From Prosopocoilus inquinatus (Eukaryota; Arthropoda; Insecta; Coleoptera; Lucanidae), in NCBI GenBank assembly GCA_036172665.1, contig CM069877.1, forward strand, positions 27,305,001-27,369,000: a stretch of 64,000 nucleotides of DNA, written 5' to 3'. The stretch's first letter is position 1. Every line of letters begins with the position of its first letter. The notes under the pieces were generated by a model. The model made no database searches. It was not told where the DNA came from and worked only from the letters and a program-made list of their open reading frames with translations. Positions 52,601 to 63,425 of this stretch are shown one piece after another. Made by a program: the position numbers and the translations under genes.

Positions 52601-52930
52601 TTAGGGGTAGTCTGTAGTACCCCCTAATTGAGGGGTGTTTTTTGTGCAGACGAAGTAACCCCTTTGGTTCTTGTAGCTGAAGACTTGTCGACAATGACGT
52701 AATTTTACCAGAAGAAGTTGCTGAGTATTTTTTTGCTCAGGTGAAAAGACCGTCGACAATGACCAGAGGAGGTTGCAAGAGATTTTTTTTGCTGTCGCTA
52801 GTTCTTGCGTCGACGCGTAATTTTGCAAGAAGTGTGCGCAAAAGACGGGTGGAAAACTTTTTCTCGGGTGAAGTGGTGTGCGGGCATCTCCTAGGCCACC
52901 CTTGACCGAGGTAAAAAAATTGCTTACCTT
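52600..52930. repeat. Degenerate short repeats beside dUTPase pseudogene
   Basis: GTCGACAATGAC occurs at about 52687 and 52752, each followed by a similar 50-60-bp stretch ending in a T-rich run and GCTCAGG or GCTGTCGC; a third, GTCGACGCGTAATTTTGC, is near 52811. A GGGGTAGTCTGTAGTACCCC hairpin is at about 52603-52622. Origin unknown. Confidence 0.5.
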
Positions 52931-53325
52931 TTTAAACGGGCGAATTGAATTGCGAAGAGTAACAGAGCAGCAGGAAGTAGTGTGTATTCCGCGCGCTCAC
53001 TATCTCGTACGGTACGTCTGAATGATTAAACAGGACGACTGTTATTATTCCACGGTAATCTTCGTCGATGACACCTGCGCCAACGTCTATAGAATGTTTC
53101 AATGCCAGTCCTGACCTTGGCGCTAAGCGACCGAAACAACCTTCAGGAAGTTGAATTTGGATGCCGATGTCTATGATTTCCTTTCCTCTCGCAATAATTG
53201 TAGGTGCTGCGTAAATCGTAGCCAGCTGCTTTCGTCGATCCTTTCGTAGGTGCAAAAGCGTGCAGAACATCTTTAATAAATTTCAACTGCTGTCGTTGGT
53301 TTGTGACTACAAATAGGAAAAACAA
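52931..53325 (-). pseudogene. dut: dUTPase with one-base frameshift
   Basis: The minus strand reads motif 1 AAGYDL near 53225, then after a one-base frame change a strand with GIQIQLPEG, motif 2 APRSGLALKHSIDVGAG near 53110 and motif 3 GVIDEDYRG near 53060. Motif 4 is weak and the Gly-rich motif 5 is not seen; the C-terminus reads into unrelated residues. dUTPase removes dUTP to keep uracil out of DNA. It lies about 115 nt downstream of the type-B polymerase on the same strand, which hints that both came from one viral or Polinton-like element; a copied host gene is also possible. Confidence 0.75.
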
Positions 53326-53439
53326 TTAAATATACAAATAAAAAAAAATAAGTGAAAAACTTACTAGTAAAATCTTTCTGCAATAGTGAAATAATTGAAA
53401 CTGTTCTTAAGTTAATTTTCTGACAAAAAAATTGTTCAT

Positions 53440-54204
53440 TTTTTGATCTTTTTGTAACCCCAGGGAATTGTATCTGTGTAAATGAAATTAATGATTCTTT
53501 TGTCATCGAATGGGTTTAGGGCTAATTTTCTTTGTTCGATCGTAAAAACGTCATGTTTTTGTGATCTGATCAGGAATTGCGTTGTTTCCTGAGTAGAATT
53601 ATTGAACAGAGCTTGATAATAGTCTTCGAACGAAGTGCTGAATTTTTCACACCTTTTGCTTTTTTTTAATGACTATTATTTTCAATTTTGATTGCGTACA
53701 TTTTTGATCTGAGTCCGATAAATTCTAACATTAATATCCCGTTGTTTTCGTCTTTCATTAATCCCAAAACTTTTCATCAAAGAATCTGTATCTGTATAAG
53801 GTAATTTAGCCTTGTCTTTAAATTTATTTTTGATATAATTAGTGAAAGTCGTATAAAAACGTTTTATAAAGTTCTAATGTAGTAAATCCTATGTAAATAG
53901 ATTTGTTAAATTTAATATTCATTCGTTTCATTTCGATTATGACCATGTCATCATCGAAAATGGTACAACTATGAAAATTGGGTTGTGATATGTAATAGTT
54001 TGCTCCGTAACGTCCTTCTCATTTGGTAACTAATTCTACGTCTTTATATTTTCTAACGTTTTCCATTGTCTTTCCAAATACTGAATTATTCATTAATTTA
54101 TAAAAAAAATTTTCAAAATCATTTTTTAATACCCAATACTCTGAATACTCTTTCAACTTTCAATCCTAATTGGATTGCATGTTTTAAATTTGCCTGTTTA
54201 AATA
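53440..54204 (-). pseudogene. Protein-primed type-B DNA polymerase, C-terminal part
   Basis: Degraded minus frames show, in order, [29 protein letters not shown] (the catalytic motif C form of protein-primed family B enzymes), [25 protein letters not shown] and DDKR...PWGY near 53460. These are hallmarks of Polinton/Maverick and related viral polymerases. Many stops and frameshifts occur. The N-terminal half continues at 58481 beyond LINE-C. Confidence 0.8.
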
Positions 54205-54275
54205 CGGTAAAGCAGCACGGCTCAACCAGCGGCGACCCGGAACTCTGCCCAGAGCCGGGACTGGGAGCTTGTCGT

Positions 54276-54299
54276 ATAAGAAGACAATTGTCTTCTTAT
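54276..54299. repeat. Perfect 24-bp palindrome in LINE-C 5' region
   Basis: Two 12-bp arms, ATAAGAAGACAA and its inverse, meet without a loop at 54287/54288. It could form a hairpin in the 5' untranslated RNA. Confidence 0.85.
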
Positions 54300-54534
54300 A
54301 TTCCAGCAACAGCAGCAGCCCGTGACACACACGTTTTATTAAATAAAGTCGTTAATAATTTAGGAATTTTTGAAGACGAAGTTGGCGGTACCACACGTTC
54401 CGGACAGAGTGGTAAATTTTTATGTTCTTCAAAGGAGTTGAGTATGAGTGCCCGTCGAGAATAGACGTGTCAAATACTGCTGCAACAAATTATCTATTAA
54501 AAGTCGTTTATATTTATATTACTTTGCTAAAAAA

Positions 54535-55126
54535 ATGGCTAGTAAAAATCCTGAAAGAGTGCTACGATCAAGTAGTGACGATCGCGATGAATCGTGAAAA
54601 TTGTGGAAAAAATACTGTGTAATGACAAATTTATCGATAGAATACTCGGAGTTATCAGCGTTAAAATTCAGCAAGATCTCGAATGAAGATGCAAGAGTAT
54701 GAAGACAAGGTGGTGGCACTCGAGAATAAACTTCAGGCTGCCGAAATTAAAATACAAGATTTTACGAATAATATCGAACAGTTAGAGCAATATTCCAGAA
54801 GAAATAATGTAAGGATTTTCGGTTTAAATGAAAAACCTGATGAAAATACTACGGATACTGTTATCAAGTTTTGCCAGGAAAAACTAAGTGTCACCATAGA
54901 ACCCGTTGATATAGACTGTTGCCATAGATTATCAGCCCTAGAAGGTAAAGCCAGACCGATCATCGTTAGATTTTGTAGGAGAAGCGTAAAAGATCAGGTA
55001 TATAATTTCAAGAAAAAACTGAAGAATGTCGGGGTCATTGTGAGAGACGATTTAACAAAACAGCGAGTAATTATATTAAAAGATTTGGTAAAACGTTATA
55101 CTAATAAAAAATGTATTTACATATAA
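54535..55126 (+). pseudogene. LINE-C ORF1 (L1-type nucleic acid binding protein)
   Basis: The ATG at 54535 opens a frame broken by TGA and a one-base shift before 54683. The rest (to 55126) has a coiled coil (VVALENKLQAAEIKIQ), then QYSRRNNVRIFGL and a CCHRLS...RPIIVRF block, typical of the RRM-like transposase_22 domain of LINE ORF1 proteins. Confidence 0.75.
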
Positions 55127-55327
55127 CGGAAATATTTTTGTGAAAGCTGGCAATAACGTTAAAAAAATAACGACTATAAACGATTATAAAAATTTTCTCG
55201 TGTTTAAAGTTGTATTTAAACACTTGAAGAATATTTTTCTTTTGTTGCGGATTTAATTGTTACTTTTTTTCCTTTTGTCTTCTAGTTTCTGACTTTTTTT
55301 TCCACTTACCGTAGAATGAACGATTAA

Positions 55328-58131
55328 ATGATTAATAAACTTATAATAGCACATATCAATGTTAGATCTTTACTTCCAAAAGTGTTAGATTTAAGAGGTT
55401 TAATCTTACAACATAATATCGACATATTGTGTATTTCTGAGTCTTGGTTGAATCAAACGATTTCTACAGATGATATTAAAATCGATGGTTATAATTTTGT
55501 TAGGAATGACCGCACGAAAGGGAGAGGAGGTGTTGTTGGTATGTACTTGCGAAGCTGGTTACGATTCTCTTTAATAGAAATGAATGACACTGTGGAGCAG
55601 ATATGGGTCGAACTGAATTTTCAAAGATATAAATTAATTGTAGGTACATTATACAGACCGCCTAATTTTGATTATATTAACTTCCTTGATGAGTTTGAAA
55701 ATTCAGTAAATCATTGCTTTACATTATCTAACGCAGTTATTGCCTGTGGTGATTTTAATATTAACACGTTAAATCCTGATAGCCCTGCAACAGTTTTACT
55801 GAACGATGATTCTGGAATCTTTACATGGTCATCAATTAGTTGATTATCCTACAAGAGTAACAAATACTACGTCCTCTCTGATCGATTTAATTATATCATT
55901 TGATAGGGAGATTGAATTCAACTCAGACGTTAAAGATTGTCCATTTTCGGATCATGACCTTGTTACTTGTAGGCTCAATGTTAGCGCTACTAATGAACTC
56001 TCTTTTAAATACTGCAGGAACTTTAAAATGATTAATATTGATGAATTCAATCTAGATTTACAAAGTATTCCCTTTCAAAGATTGTTTTATATTGATGACA
56101 TAAATGAAAAGCTAAACTTCTTCAACCAAAATGTACGGTCATTGTTTGATAAGCATGCACCAATAAAAATTCTCGAAGCCGAATTTGCCGTGGTTAACTG
56201 ATAACTTAAAATTGTTGATAAATCTCAGGGATAAAGCTAAAGCTAAATTCAGGCGTACATCAATACCTGCTCACTGGAACTACTACAAGTCATTACGGAA
56301 ACTTACAACGTTAACTTTTAAAAGAGAGAAAAAGGCTTATTTCAATTATGTCGCAACTTTAAGTAAAAATAATAAACTGTTCCGGAATAGTATAAATTGT
56401 TTGAATTTTGGAAAATTCCAAAAATAAAGACGTCCCTGATCATCTAGCTAACGTAAATGTCATTAACGAATTCTTTATTAACAGTGTACAGAATCTTGTT
56501 AATAATGGTCCTGCTATTGATACAAATGTATACTCTACGGTACTAAAAAATAACGATTTTGAGTTCAAAGTGGCAAATGTCTGCGATGTTATACGTGTAA
56601 TGAATGGGATTAAGTCCTTTGCAACCGGCTGCGATGAAATTAATATCATAATGCTTAAAATGTGTTGTCCTACTATATTGCCCTATTTAACTCATATTAT
56701 CAATACGTGCATTAGCTGTAATGTTATACCCTCATGTTCGAAGCTTGCTTTTGTCAAACCGTTACCGAAAATTGGGCAGCCTGTTGAATTCAAAGATCTT
56801 CGACCCATAAGTGTCCTACCGGTTGTCAAAAATTTTTGAAAAATTAATTTATGGTCAGTTGAGCGATTACGTTTCAGAGAACAATATTCTCCCTTCAGTT
56901 CAGTCAGGTTTTAGAGTGGGTCATAGCTGCACTTCCGCGTTGATCCGGATTACTGACGATATTCTAACTGCTCGAGACAAAGGAGATGTTACTATTTTAA
57001 CGTTGCTTGATTACAGTAAAGCATTTGATACTGTTGACCACAACATTCTTTTGTCTATTCTTAAGTTCATAGGTCTAGATTCAAATTCACTCTCATTACT
57101 GAATAATTACATCGGCGAAACCGAAGTCAATCTGTTGTTATTAATAACGTAAAATCTGAAAATCTCCCGTTAATATGCGGTCTCCCTCAAGGTTCTGTTT
57201 TAGGACCCTTATTATTTTCCATTTATACGTCTCATTTTTAAGCCACGTCCAGTTTTACAAAGTGCATATGTACGCAGATGACACCCAATTATATCATTCT
57301 TTTAGGATTCAAGATTTAAAGAATTCTATCTCTCAAATTAATTCCGACTTAAACACTATATACAAACTGTCATCCCAACATCTTTTAAAAATTAATCCGG
57401 AAAAATCCGCAGTCCTAGTATTTGGTAACAAAACTATAGATGCTAACTTAGTCAGCCAAATTAATGTGAAGATTAATGGTATTAAGGTTCCTGTTGTTAA
57501 TAAAGCTAGAAGTCTGGGTCTCGTATTAGATAACAGTTTTCGTTACAAAATTCAAATAATGGGTTACATAAGAAATGCTTATATGCAATTAAAAAAGCTC
57601 TACTCGTTAAGATCATATTTATCGGTTGAAATGAAAAAGCACTTATGTGAAACGTACGTACTCTCACAATTTAATTTTTGTGTACCAATTTACCATCCAT
57701 CAATAGATAAGTTCACTGCTAAATGCATACAAAAGATTCAAAACGCCTGCTTAAGATATGTGTACGGTATTCGTAAATACGACAGGATTTCATGTAAATT
57801 AAATCACATTGGCTGGCTTTCAATGGAGAATCGCAGGGAACTGCAGAAACTGTACATGTATCACAAAATTTTAAAAACCAGTAAACCTACTTACTTATAT
57901 GATAAAATAAAATTTAGATATGATGTTCATAACTTGTCAACAAGACGTATTACATTTATTTCTCTTCAAAAACACAGGACCTCTCTTTTTCAGCGGTCAT
58001 TCTCTTATCACATCTATAAATCTTATAATATACTTCATAGATATAGACACATACCAAGTAAAATGTTTAGAAACACATATTTCAATGAACTTTTTGCAAC
58101 GCAATGCATTCACATTGACGCCAAATATTGA
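55328..58131 (+). pseudogene. LINE-C ORF2: endonuclease and reverse transcriptase
   Basis: Endonuclease: LIIAHINVRSLLPK near 55335, SESWLN near 55437, RGGVVGMYL, LYRPPN near 55652, CGDFNINT near 55745, SDHDLV near 55948. Reverse transcriptase: DLRPISVLPV near 56793, SGFRVGHSCTSAL near 56905, DYSKAFDTVDH near 57010, [16 protein letters not shown] near 57178, MYADDTQLYH with YADD near 57267. A C-terminal region runs to 58131. It is split by five or so frame changes (near 55840, 56195, 56415, 56825 and 57155). Confidence 0.85.
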
Positions 58132-58459
58132 CTCTTAGTATTAGTTTGCGACACTTATATATTACATATTTTTATATTTTTCTATTCGAGTAGTTTCACA
58201 AATTTCATTTGCCCTATTTCATAAATTTCGGACGGCATAGTGGACAAAAGGCACTCATAGTAAACTTTAGTTAGTCATTAAATTAGGTTTAAGCAATTAA
58301 ATTTTTATGCTTTATCCTTATTTTTCAAGGTTAGATTTAAAAGCAGAGGCATTGACGCCATCTGAATCTCACCTTGTGATTTGGTTATGTATGTATTTAG
58401 TTGAGTTGTTTCTATTTTTGTTTCTTCATGTTGTATTGCATAGTAACCAAATAAAGCCA

Positions 58460-58480
58460 ATATTATTATTATTATTATTA
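58460..58480 (+). repeat. (ATT)n 3' tail of LINE-C
   Basis: Seven ATT repeats directly after the polyadenylation region and before the target duplicate. Confidence 0.85.
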
Positions 58481-58995
58481 TTAAATAGCTCTTCGGGATA
58501 AAGTAAATCACATTCTAAAATATAGCCAAATTCAGTATCATCCGATATGTTCATAATATCTATCGAATAAGGATCAACCCATTCAAATTGTGCAAAAGGT
58601 AAAGGTAAGCACATGACCGTACCGTACAGATTATTCACGTCAAAGTACATTAAATATGATGATGACTCATCCTTGTTAAAATCGTTCGTCTATTATTAGC
58701 TTTACCGTAACGATTTGAACATTGTGATATTCCGCCTCTGATACCTTTTTCGACAAATATTAACATCTGCGTCTGTTACTAATTCCAATGTAATGGAAGT
58801 TGACTTCAATATGCTGTTAAAAGCTAAACCGGGTGCTGTATAACAATGCAAAGTATCTAATTCATAAGTCCGCAAACATGTAGCTCTAAAATTTTCAAAG
58901 ATGTCTATTAAAAGCAAAACTTCCGTTTTCAAATACAGTTCTGCATATTCCTGTCAATTTTGAATTTTAAACCTACTCCACACGTTTAAAGCGTG
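58481..58995 (-). pseudogene. Protein-primed type-B DNA polymerase, middle part
   Basis: Minus frames show [19 protein letters not shown] and [14 protein letters not shown] near 58880, MYFDVNNLYG (motif A type) near 58640, and ILECDLLYPEE near 58500, ending exactly at LINE-C. Upstream it is cut at 58995 by the LTR of a second errantivirus-like fragment. Some sequence expected between the two halves is absent even after removing LINE-C, so an internal deletion is likely. Confidence 0.8.
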
Positions 58996-59183
58996 AGTTA
59001 AGTTGTCCCAAATTCGAAAAGAATTTTTAAAAAACACTAACAAAATTTATTTGAGTCAACCGACAGCGATTCTAGCTGCACGTTACAAAGTTATTGACAG
59101 AAAATACATTGCACAAGAAATGCGTTTTGATAGTAATAAAATGCTGACTTCCTGTTGATGAAGCGGTTTCAGGGTACATAACT
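58996..59183 (-). repeat. LTR of second errantivirus-like fragment
   Basis: On minus it starts AGTTATGTACCC after the purine tract GAGGATGGAGG and ends ACAACTTAACT, the AGTTA...TAACT tip pattern. AATAAA lies inside at about 59049. 188 bp. CGTG beside it would be the 4-bp target duplicate. Confidence 0.65.
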
Positions 59184-59874
59184 CCTCCATCCTCAAGATG
59201 AGAAACCAAGGGCTGAACGGGGTGCTGCCTTAACTCTGATTTCTTCCAGGGGTAAGGCTGGTTCTCCAGGAACATGCTGCTTGGTCCGGAAACAGCTCCT
59301 TTTTTCGTATATGATGTAACAAATAAGAATTATTAAAATAAAATACAATACAATTGTTCAGACACTTGCGGCCAGATGTATTGGACTTGGATTCTTGACA
59401 ATTTCTTGCTTTAGGATTTCCATTTGGTTCAACAGCGGATGGACATCATCGAGTTCAATGTGTTGTAACTGCATAGGGTCCAGCTCTACGTGATTTCCAG
59501 TCCCATTTTGGTTAATTTCAATTTTGGGCAGATGGGCTATCTTCATCTTCGTGGGATTCGCTTAATGCGACTGTAGTATATTTTTCTGGAATTTTGATTA
59601 TGTAGTTGCCGTGGAGAGTTATTCGTTCTTCATAACTGTGCCATTTTTCTGTTGCCGTAACGTCTTCGGGAAATACTGCTAACCATTCATCTTCACGAAT
59701 CTTCTGAATTTTCTCCTCTTGCAATGTAATTCTTTCGGGCGTACACTGCGTGTAGTTTTTGGTGTGTTGGATTAGATGTACTTCACAGGGTGCTGATTGT
59801 GAAATCAGATTAACATTAATTGAGTGACACAAGTACCGATATTGCCCAACAACAACAATAACAATAGTTTTCAT
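59184..59874 (-). pseudogene. env: Env-like remnant of second errantivirus-like element
   Basis: The minus frame 59874-59518 has several cysteines and ends acidic; 59546-59358 continues the ectodomain. After a stop, TIVLYFILIILICYIIYEK near 59330 is a single membrane span followed by a basic tail, just before the purine tract. This order (ectodomain, membrane span, tail, purine tract, LTR) identifies an env end. Frames are broken. No furin site or upstream pol is present. Confidence 0.6.
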
Positions 59875-60016
59875 TTTCTAATGCGTACTTTGACTCATGG
59901 ATTATCAGGAATTTATTGTGAGGGATAATATTTGACGAGGTTCGAGGATGGTTACAATTAATTCACAATATATAAGAGAAAAATAATGACAGCATGCAAA
60001 TTGCACGTTCTTAAAC
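59875..60016. other. Short non-coding stretch before repeat copy 3
   Basis: No feature recognised. Confidence 0.4.
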
Positions 60017-60028
60017 TACACTGTGTAC

Positions 60029-60418
60029 TATTTTTTTAGAAAAATTTTGTGCAAATAGTTTTTGATTGCAGTGAGAACCTCGAGCAGCCTCTGGACAGCT
60101 GTTTCAGCCCTGCTTGGGGCTTCTTCAGCAGAAACGTAGCTCGACATTCCCACTGCAGACCAAAAACGACTTGCCCAATTTATTCGCAAATGCGATGTAA
60201 GAATGATGAACATATAAAATAGCGACATCTTACTATCGCTTTTTGACCTAACACTGCAATCAAAAACGATTTGCACAAAATTTTTCTAAAATCTTTCATT
60301 TTGCTTTGACAGCAAGCATGGCCGCCTTGCGTGGGGGACTCATTAGGAGCAAATCCCGCTTCAATTTGTCTGCAATGTTAGGTCAAAAAGCGATAGTAAG
60401 ATGTCGCTATTTTATATG
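60029..60418. mobile_element. Modular palindromic repeat element, copy 3, with inverted core
   Basis: 390 bp flanked by a perfect 12-bp direct repeat TACACTGTGTAC (60017-60028, 60419-60430). The outer ends match copy 2. The core between TGCA at 60255-60258 and TGCA at 60371-60374 is inverted relative to copies 1 and 2. Confidence 0.8.
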
Positions 60419-60819
60419 TACACTGTGTACGTTCGAATCGTTGCCGCCGATTGCCGGAAGGATGTAGGGGAGACTGGGGTAATGGCAATCAAGGGGTAAT
60501 TGAAGTCACTATGATTTCTCGTTAAGGTCTTAACGCAGACAACAACTGACTGGTGTTGCCATCGCATGCCTCTCACTCGAACTACTTCACGAACGCACGC
60601 CATTTTGGCAGTCGTTGTTTGGATGTTAAGCCAAATAGACTGTTTTTACGTCGCGGGTTATAAGCAAAACAATACTTTAAACCCTAATAATTACCTGTTA
60701 TACTGCTTCAACCGACTCACGAATACAGTATCAAGGTAAGTCCTACTTTTGTATCACATAGTTGTTTATTAAGCATTTAAGCATAGTATCTTGTTTTTAC
60801 TTGTTGAATGAAACCATGC

Positions 60820-60866
60820 GTTCGGGGTAATGGTGGTCACCATGATCGGGGTAATGACAATCACTA
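60820..60866 (+). repeat. Internal GGGGTAATG repeats in pogo leader
   Basis: CGGGGTAATGGTGGTCACC and CGGGGTAATGACAATCAC repeat the sequence of the terminal repeat within 500 bp of the left end. CATTACCCC and CGGGGTAAT at about 63094-63117 do the same near the right end. Probably extra transposase binding sites. Confidence 0.7.
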
Positions 60867-60911
60867 AGTCATTACAACATTAGTATCCAATTTTTTAATT
60901 TTATATTTCAG

Positions 60912-62860
60912 ATGGCTAGAAAATATATAAGGAAAACAAACAAAGCTAAATGGACTGCAGAAGATTTAAAAAAAGCAAAACAAGCTGTTGCTGGAGGTTT
61001 ATCGATGAGAAAGGCCGCTGAAAATTCTAAAATACCTTTCAGTACACTGCAAAATAGATTAAAAAGTGGAACTGACTCTAACCCAAACTTAGGCAGAAAA
61101 TGTGACTTTCCTCCTGCACACGAACAAGCTCTAGCTGACCATGTAAAAACATTGTCAAAGATTTTCTATGGTATCACGGCAGTAAAGTTAAGAAAAATTG
61201 CGTTTGAATATGCAGAACAAAACCATTTGAATCGCAGATTTAATAAAGAATACAAAATGGCTGGCTTAGATTGGATGTATGGGTTCATGGCTAGGAACAA
61301 GATTAGTGTGAGGAAACCTGAAGCTATAAGCATAGGAAGGGTAGGGTTCAACAAAGGGTAGGGTTCAACAAAGAAGAAGTTAATCGCTTTTTCATGAACT
61401 TAGAAGAAGCAATTGATAAATATAAGTTTAAAGATACGAACTTTTGGAATGTTGATGAAACAGGAATCACAACTGTGCAAGACCCTTGTCTTATATTGGC
61501 AGAAAGAGGTCAAAAACGTGTAGGCTCCATAACAAGTTGGGAAAGGGGCAAGAACATAACTGTTGTGTGTGCAATGAGTTCAGGGGGGATTTATGTCCCA
61601 CCTATGTTTATATTTCCTCGATCTCGCATGTCTCCACTATTAGAAAAAAACGGGCCACCGGGATCAGTTTATAGTTGTTCAAAAACGGGCTGGATAAATG
61701 AAGACCTGTTTTTAACTTGGTTAAAACATTTCGCTCAATTTACTCATGCTAGTGAAGATAACAAAATGCTGCTCGTTCTTGACAATCACAGTACACACTG
61801 CTCTGCTGAGGCTTACAACTTTTGTAGAGGTAACGGAGTTATTATGGTTTCCCTACCACCACATACATCTCATAGACTTCAGCCTTTAGATGTAGTACTT
61901 TACTCACCATTAAAGGCTGCATATAAACAGGAATGTGATTTGTTTATGAAGTCTAAGAACCTAGTGAAAATAACCCCTTACGATGTAGCAGAGCTTTTTA
62001 GCAAGGCTTACTCTTCAGTTGCTACCATTGCCAAAGCAATTAGTGGATTCAAAAACACTGGGATCCATCCATTAAATCCGGGAATTTTTGCAGATGAAGA
62101 CTATTTGGTAGAAGAAATCCTTCAAAAGAATAAAGACTTAACACCAGTGTGTGTGGACGTTTCTGTGACAAATACTTCGAGTGACAAACTCAGCGAGGAA
62201 GTTATGGTTGATACTACGCAAATATTAGGGTCGCCTGAAAAGCCTGTCGATATTCTTATCCAGTCCACCCCAATAATTCAAGTTCCCATACAAGAAATTT
62301 CTCCTCTACCTGGTTGCAGTACTTGGACTGATGCACCAACAAAAGGACCAAGACAAAAGCAGCATTCTGAGATCTTGACTTCGACGCCGATGAAAATTAA
62401 GATTGAAGGAAAAAGAAAAAAGAAAGAAGAAAAAGAAAAAAAGTCTAAAGATAAAAGAAAAGAAAAAGACGAACAGGATGGAAGGACTAAGCGAATAAAG
62501 GAAAAATTGAAGGTAAAAAAGGGAAAAGAAATCAAAACAAATGTTCTCGCTAAAAAAAACTCACAAAAATTAAAGCTAAAGAAAGTCAAAAAGGAAACGA
62601 AAAGGAGACTGTATGAATCTGACACAGATAATTCTATGAATGAAGATGACATTTGTGAAGATGTGTCAGCAGATGATTTAAGCCTAACAGAAATGGGAAA
62701 AGACACTTGCTTTTATTGTGGAGATACAGGAAAAGATGGTGAACTGTGGTATCGCTGCACGTCTTGCGGTTTATGGGCACATTCAGAATGCTCTGGTCGG
62801 GACACTCCCGAAGGATATTTGTGTGAAGGATATTTATGTGATATGTGCTGTAGGAAATGA
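60912..62860 (+). pseudogene. pogo/Tigger-type transposase with C-terminal PHD-like finger
   Basis: 60912-61361 holds a psq-type helix-turn-helix (GGLSMRKAAENSKIPFSTLQ) and a CENP-B-type second domain (AGLDWMYGFMARN). A 17-bp tandem duplication at about 61339-61372 shifts the frame; 61394-62860 then continues as DDE_1: NVDETGITTV (first Asp, about 61450), LLVLDNHSTHCS (second Asp, about 61780) and NTGIHPLNPGIFADEDY (third acid region, about 62060). A very lysine-rich linker follows (62395-62610). The end is a C4HC3-like finger, CFYCGDTGKDGE...CTSC..WAHSEC...CDMC, near 62705-62855. A PHD-like finger on a pogo transposase is seen in some insect families. Confidence 0.9.
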
Positions 62861-63310
62861 AGTTGCATATATAAACTAATTAAAACCCGTTTAATCTTAC
62901 TTTAAGAACTAGTTTTACTTATTATTATGCACTTATGGCTCTACCTACATGTTTGTTTTAAGTAATTTTCCTAAAACTTACATTCTGTAATAAAGATAAA
63001 TATTACTTTTATACTTATATATGGATATGACATTGAAACTCCCCATGTTCCTTGTTGTATAATTAGTAAATAATGCCTCACGTCACTGATTGCCATTACC
63101 CCAACGTCGGGGTAATACTGATCAAAGCTGATATTTTACTTTTTTCATCATACAAAAAAAATTGTTTAATTTTAATTCAAATTTAAGTACTTAGTGCTTA
63201 GAAGAGATTATAAGTATATCATTAATAATGGTAGTGTTACAAACAAATAAAAATTATATTTTTTATAATAATTATCTCTTAGGTGACTGCCATTACCCCA
63301 GTCTCCCCTA

Positions 63311-63425
63311 CCCTTCTTTTGTTCGTCCGGACAGCACAGAGGACAGCACCTCTCGAACACGAATCGCACTGGAGGTATTCGCGAGAACTTCAACATTTCC
63401 CCTCGATGAGCGTTCGAAGAAACAA
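63311..63425. other. Short spacer right of pogo
   Basis: Nothing recognised. Confidence 0.4.

Larger units (their letters stand above)
54205..58480 (+). mobile_element. LINE-C, full-length-like CR1/Jockey-type LINE
   Basis: Flanked by TTAAATA at 54198-54204 and 58481-58487, and the polymerase frame continues across it. It has a GC-rich 5' region, ORF1, ORF2 with endonuclease and reverse transcriptase, a 3' region with AATAAA at 58450-58455, and an (ATT)n tail ending at 58480. Both ORFs have frameshifts. Confidence 0.85.
60467..63308 (+). mobile_element. pogo-type DNA transposon, one step from intact
   Basis: 2842 bp with terminal inverted repeats GGGGAGACTGGGGTAATGGC and TA duplication (60465-60466, 63309-63310). 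One transposase gene occupies it, broken only by a 17-bp tandem duplication. Short GGGGTAAT words recur near both ends and in the leader. Confidence 0.93.

Noticed and set aside
54216..54270. Possible tRNA-like GC-rich segment
   Set aside because: No cloverleaf with anticodon and T-loop could be drawn; it fits the LINE-C 5' region.
62278..62706. 142-residue minus frame in pogo
   Set aside because: Ser/Phe-rich shadow of the lysine-rich linker on the plus strand.
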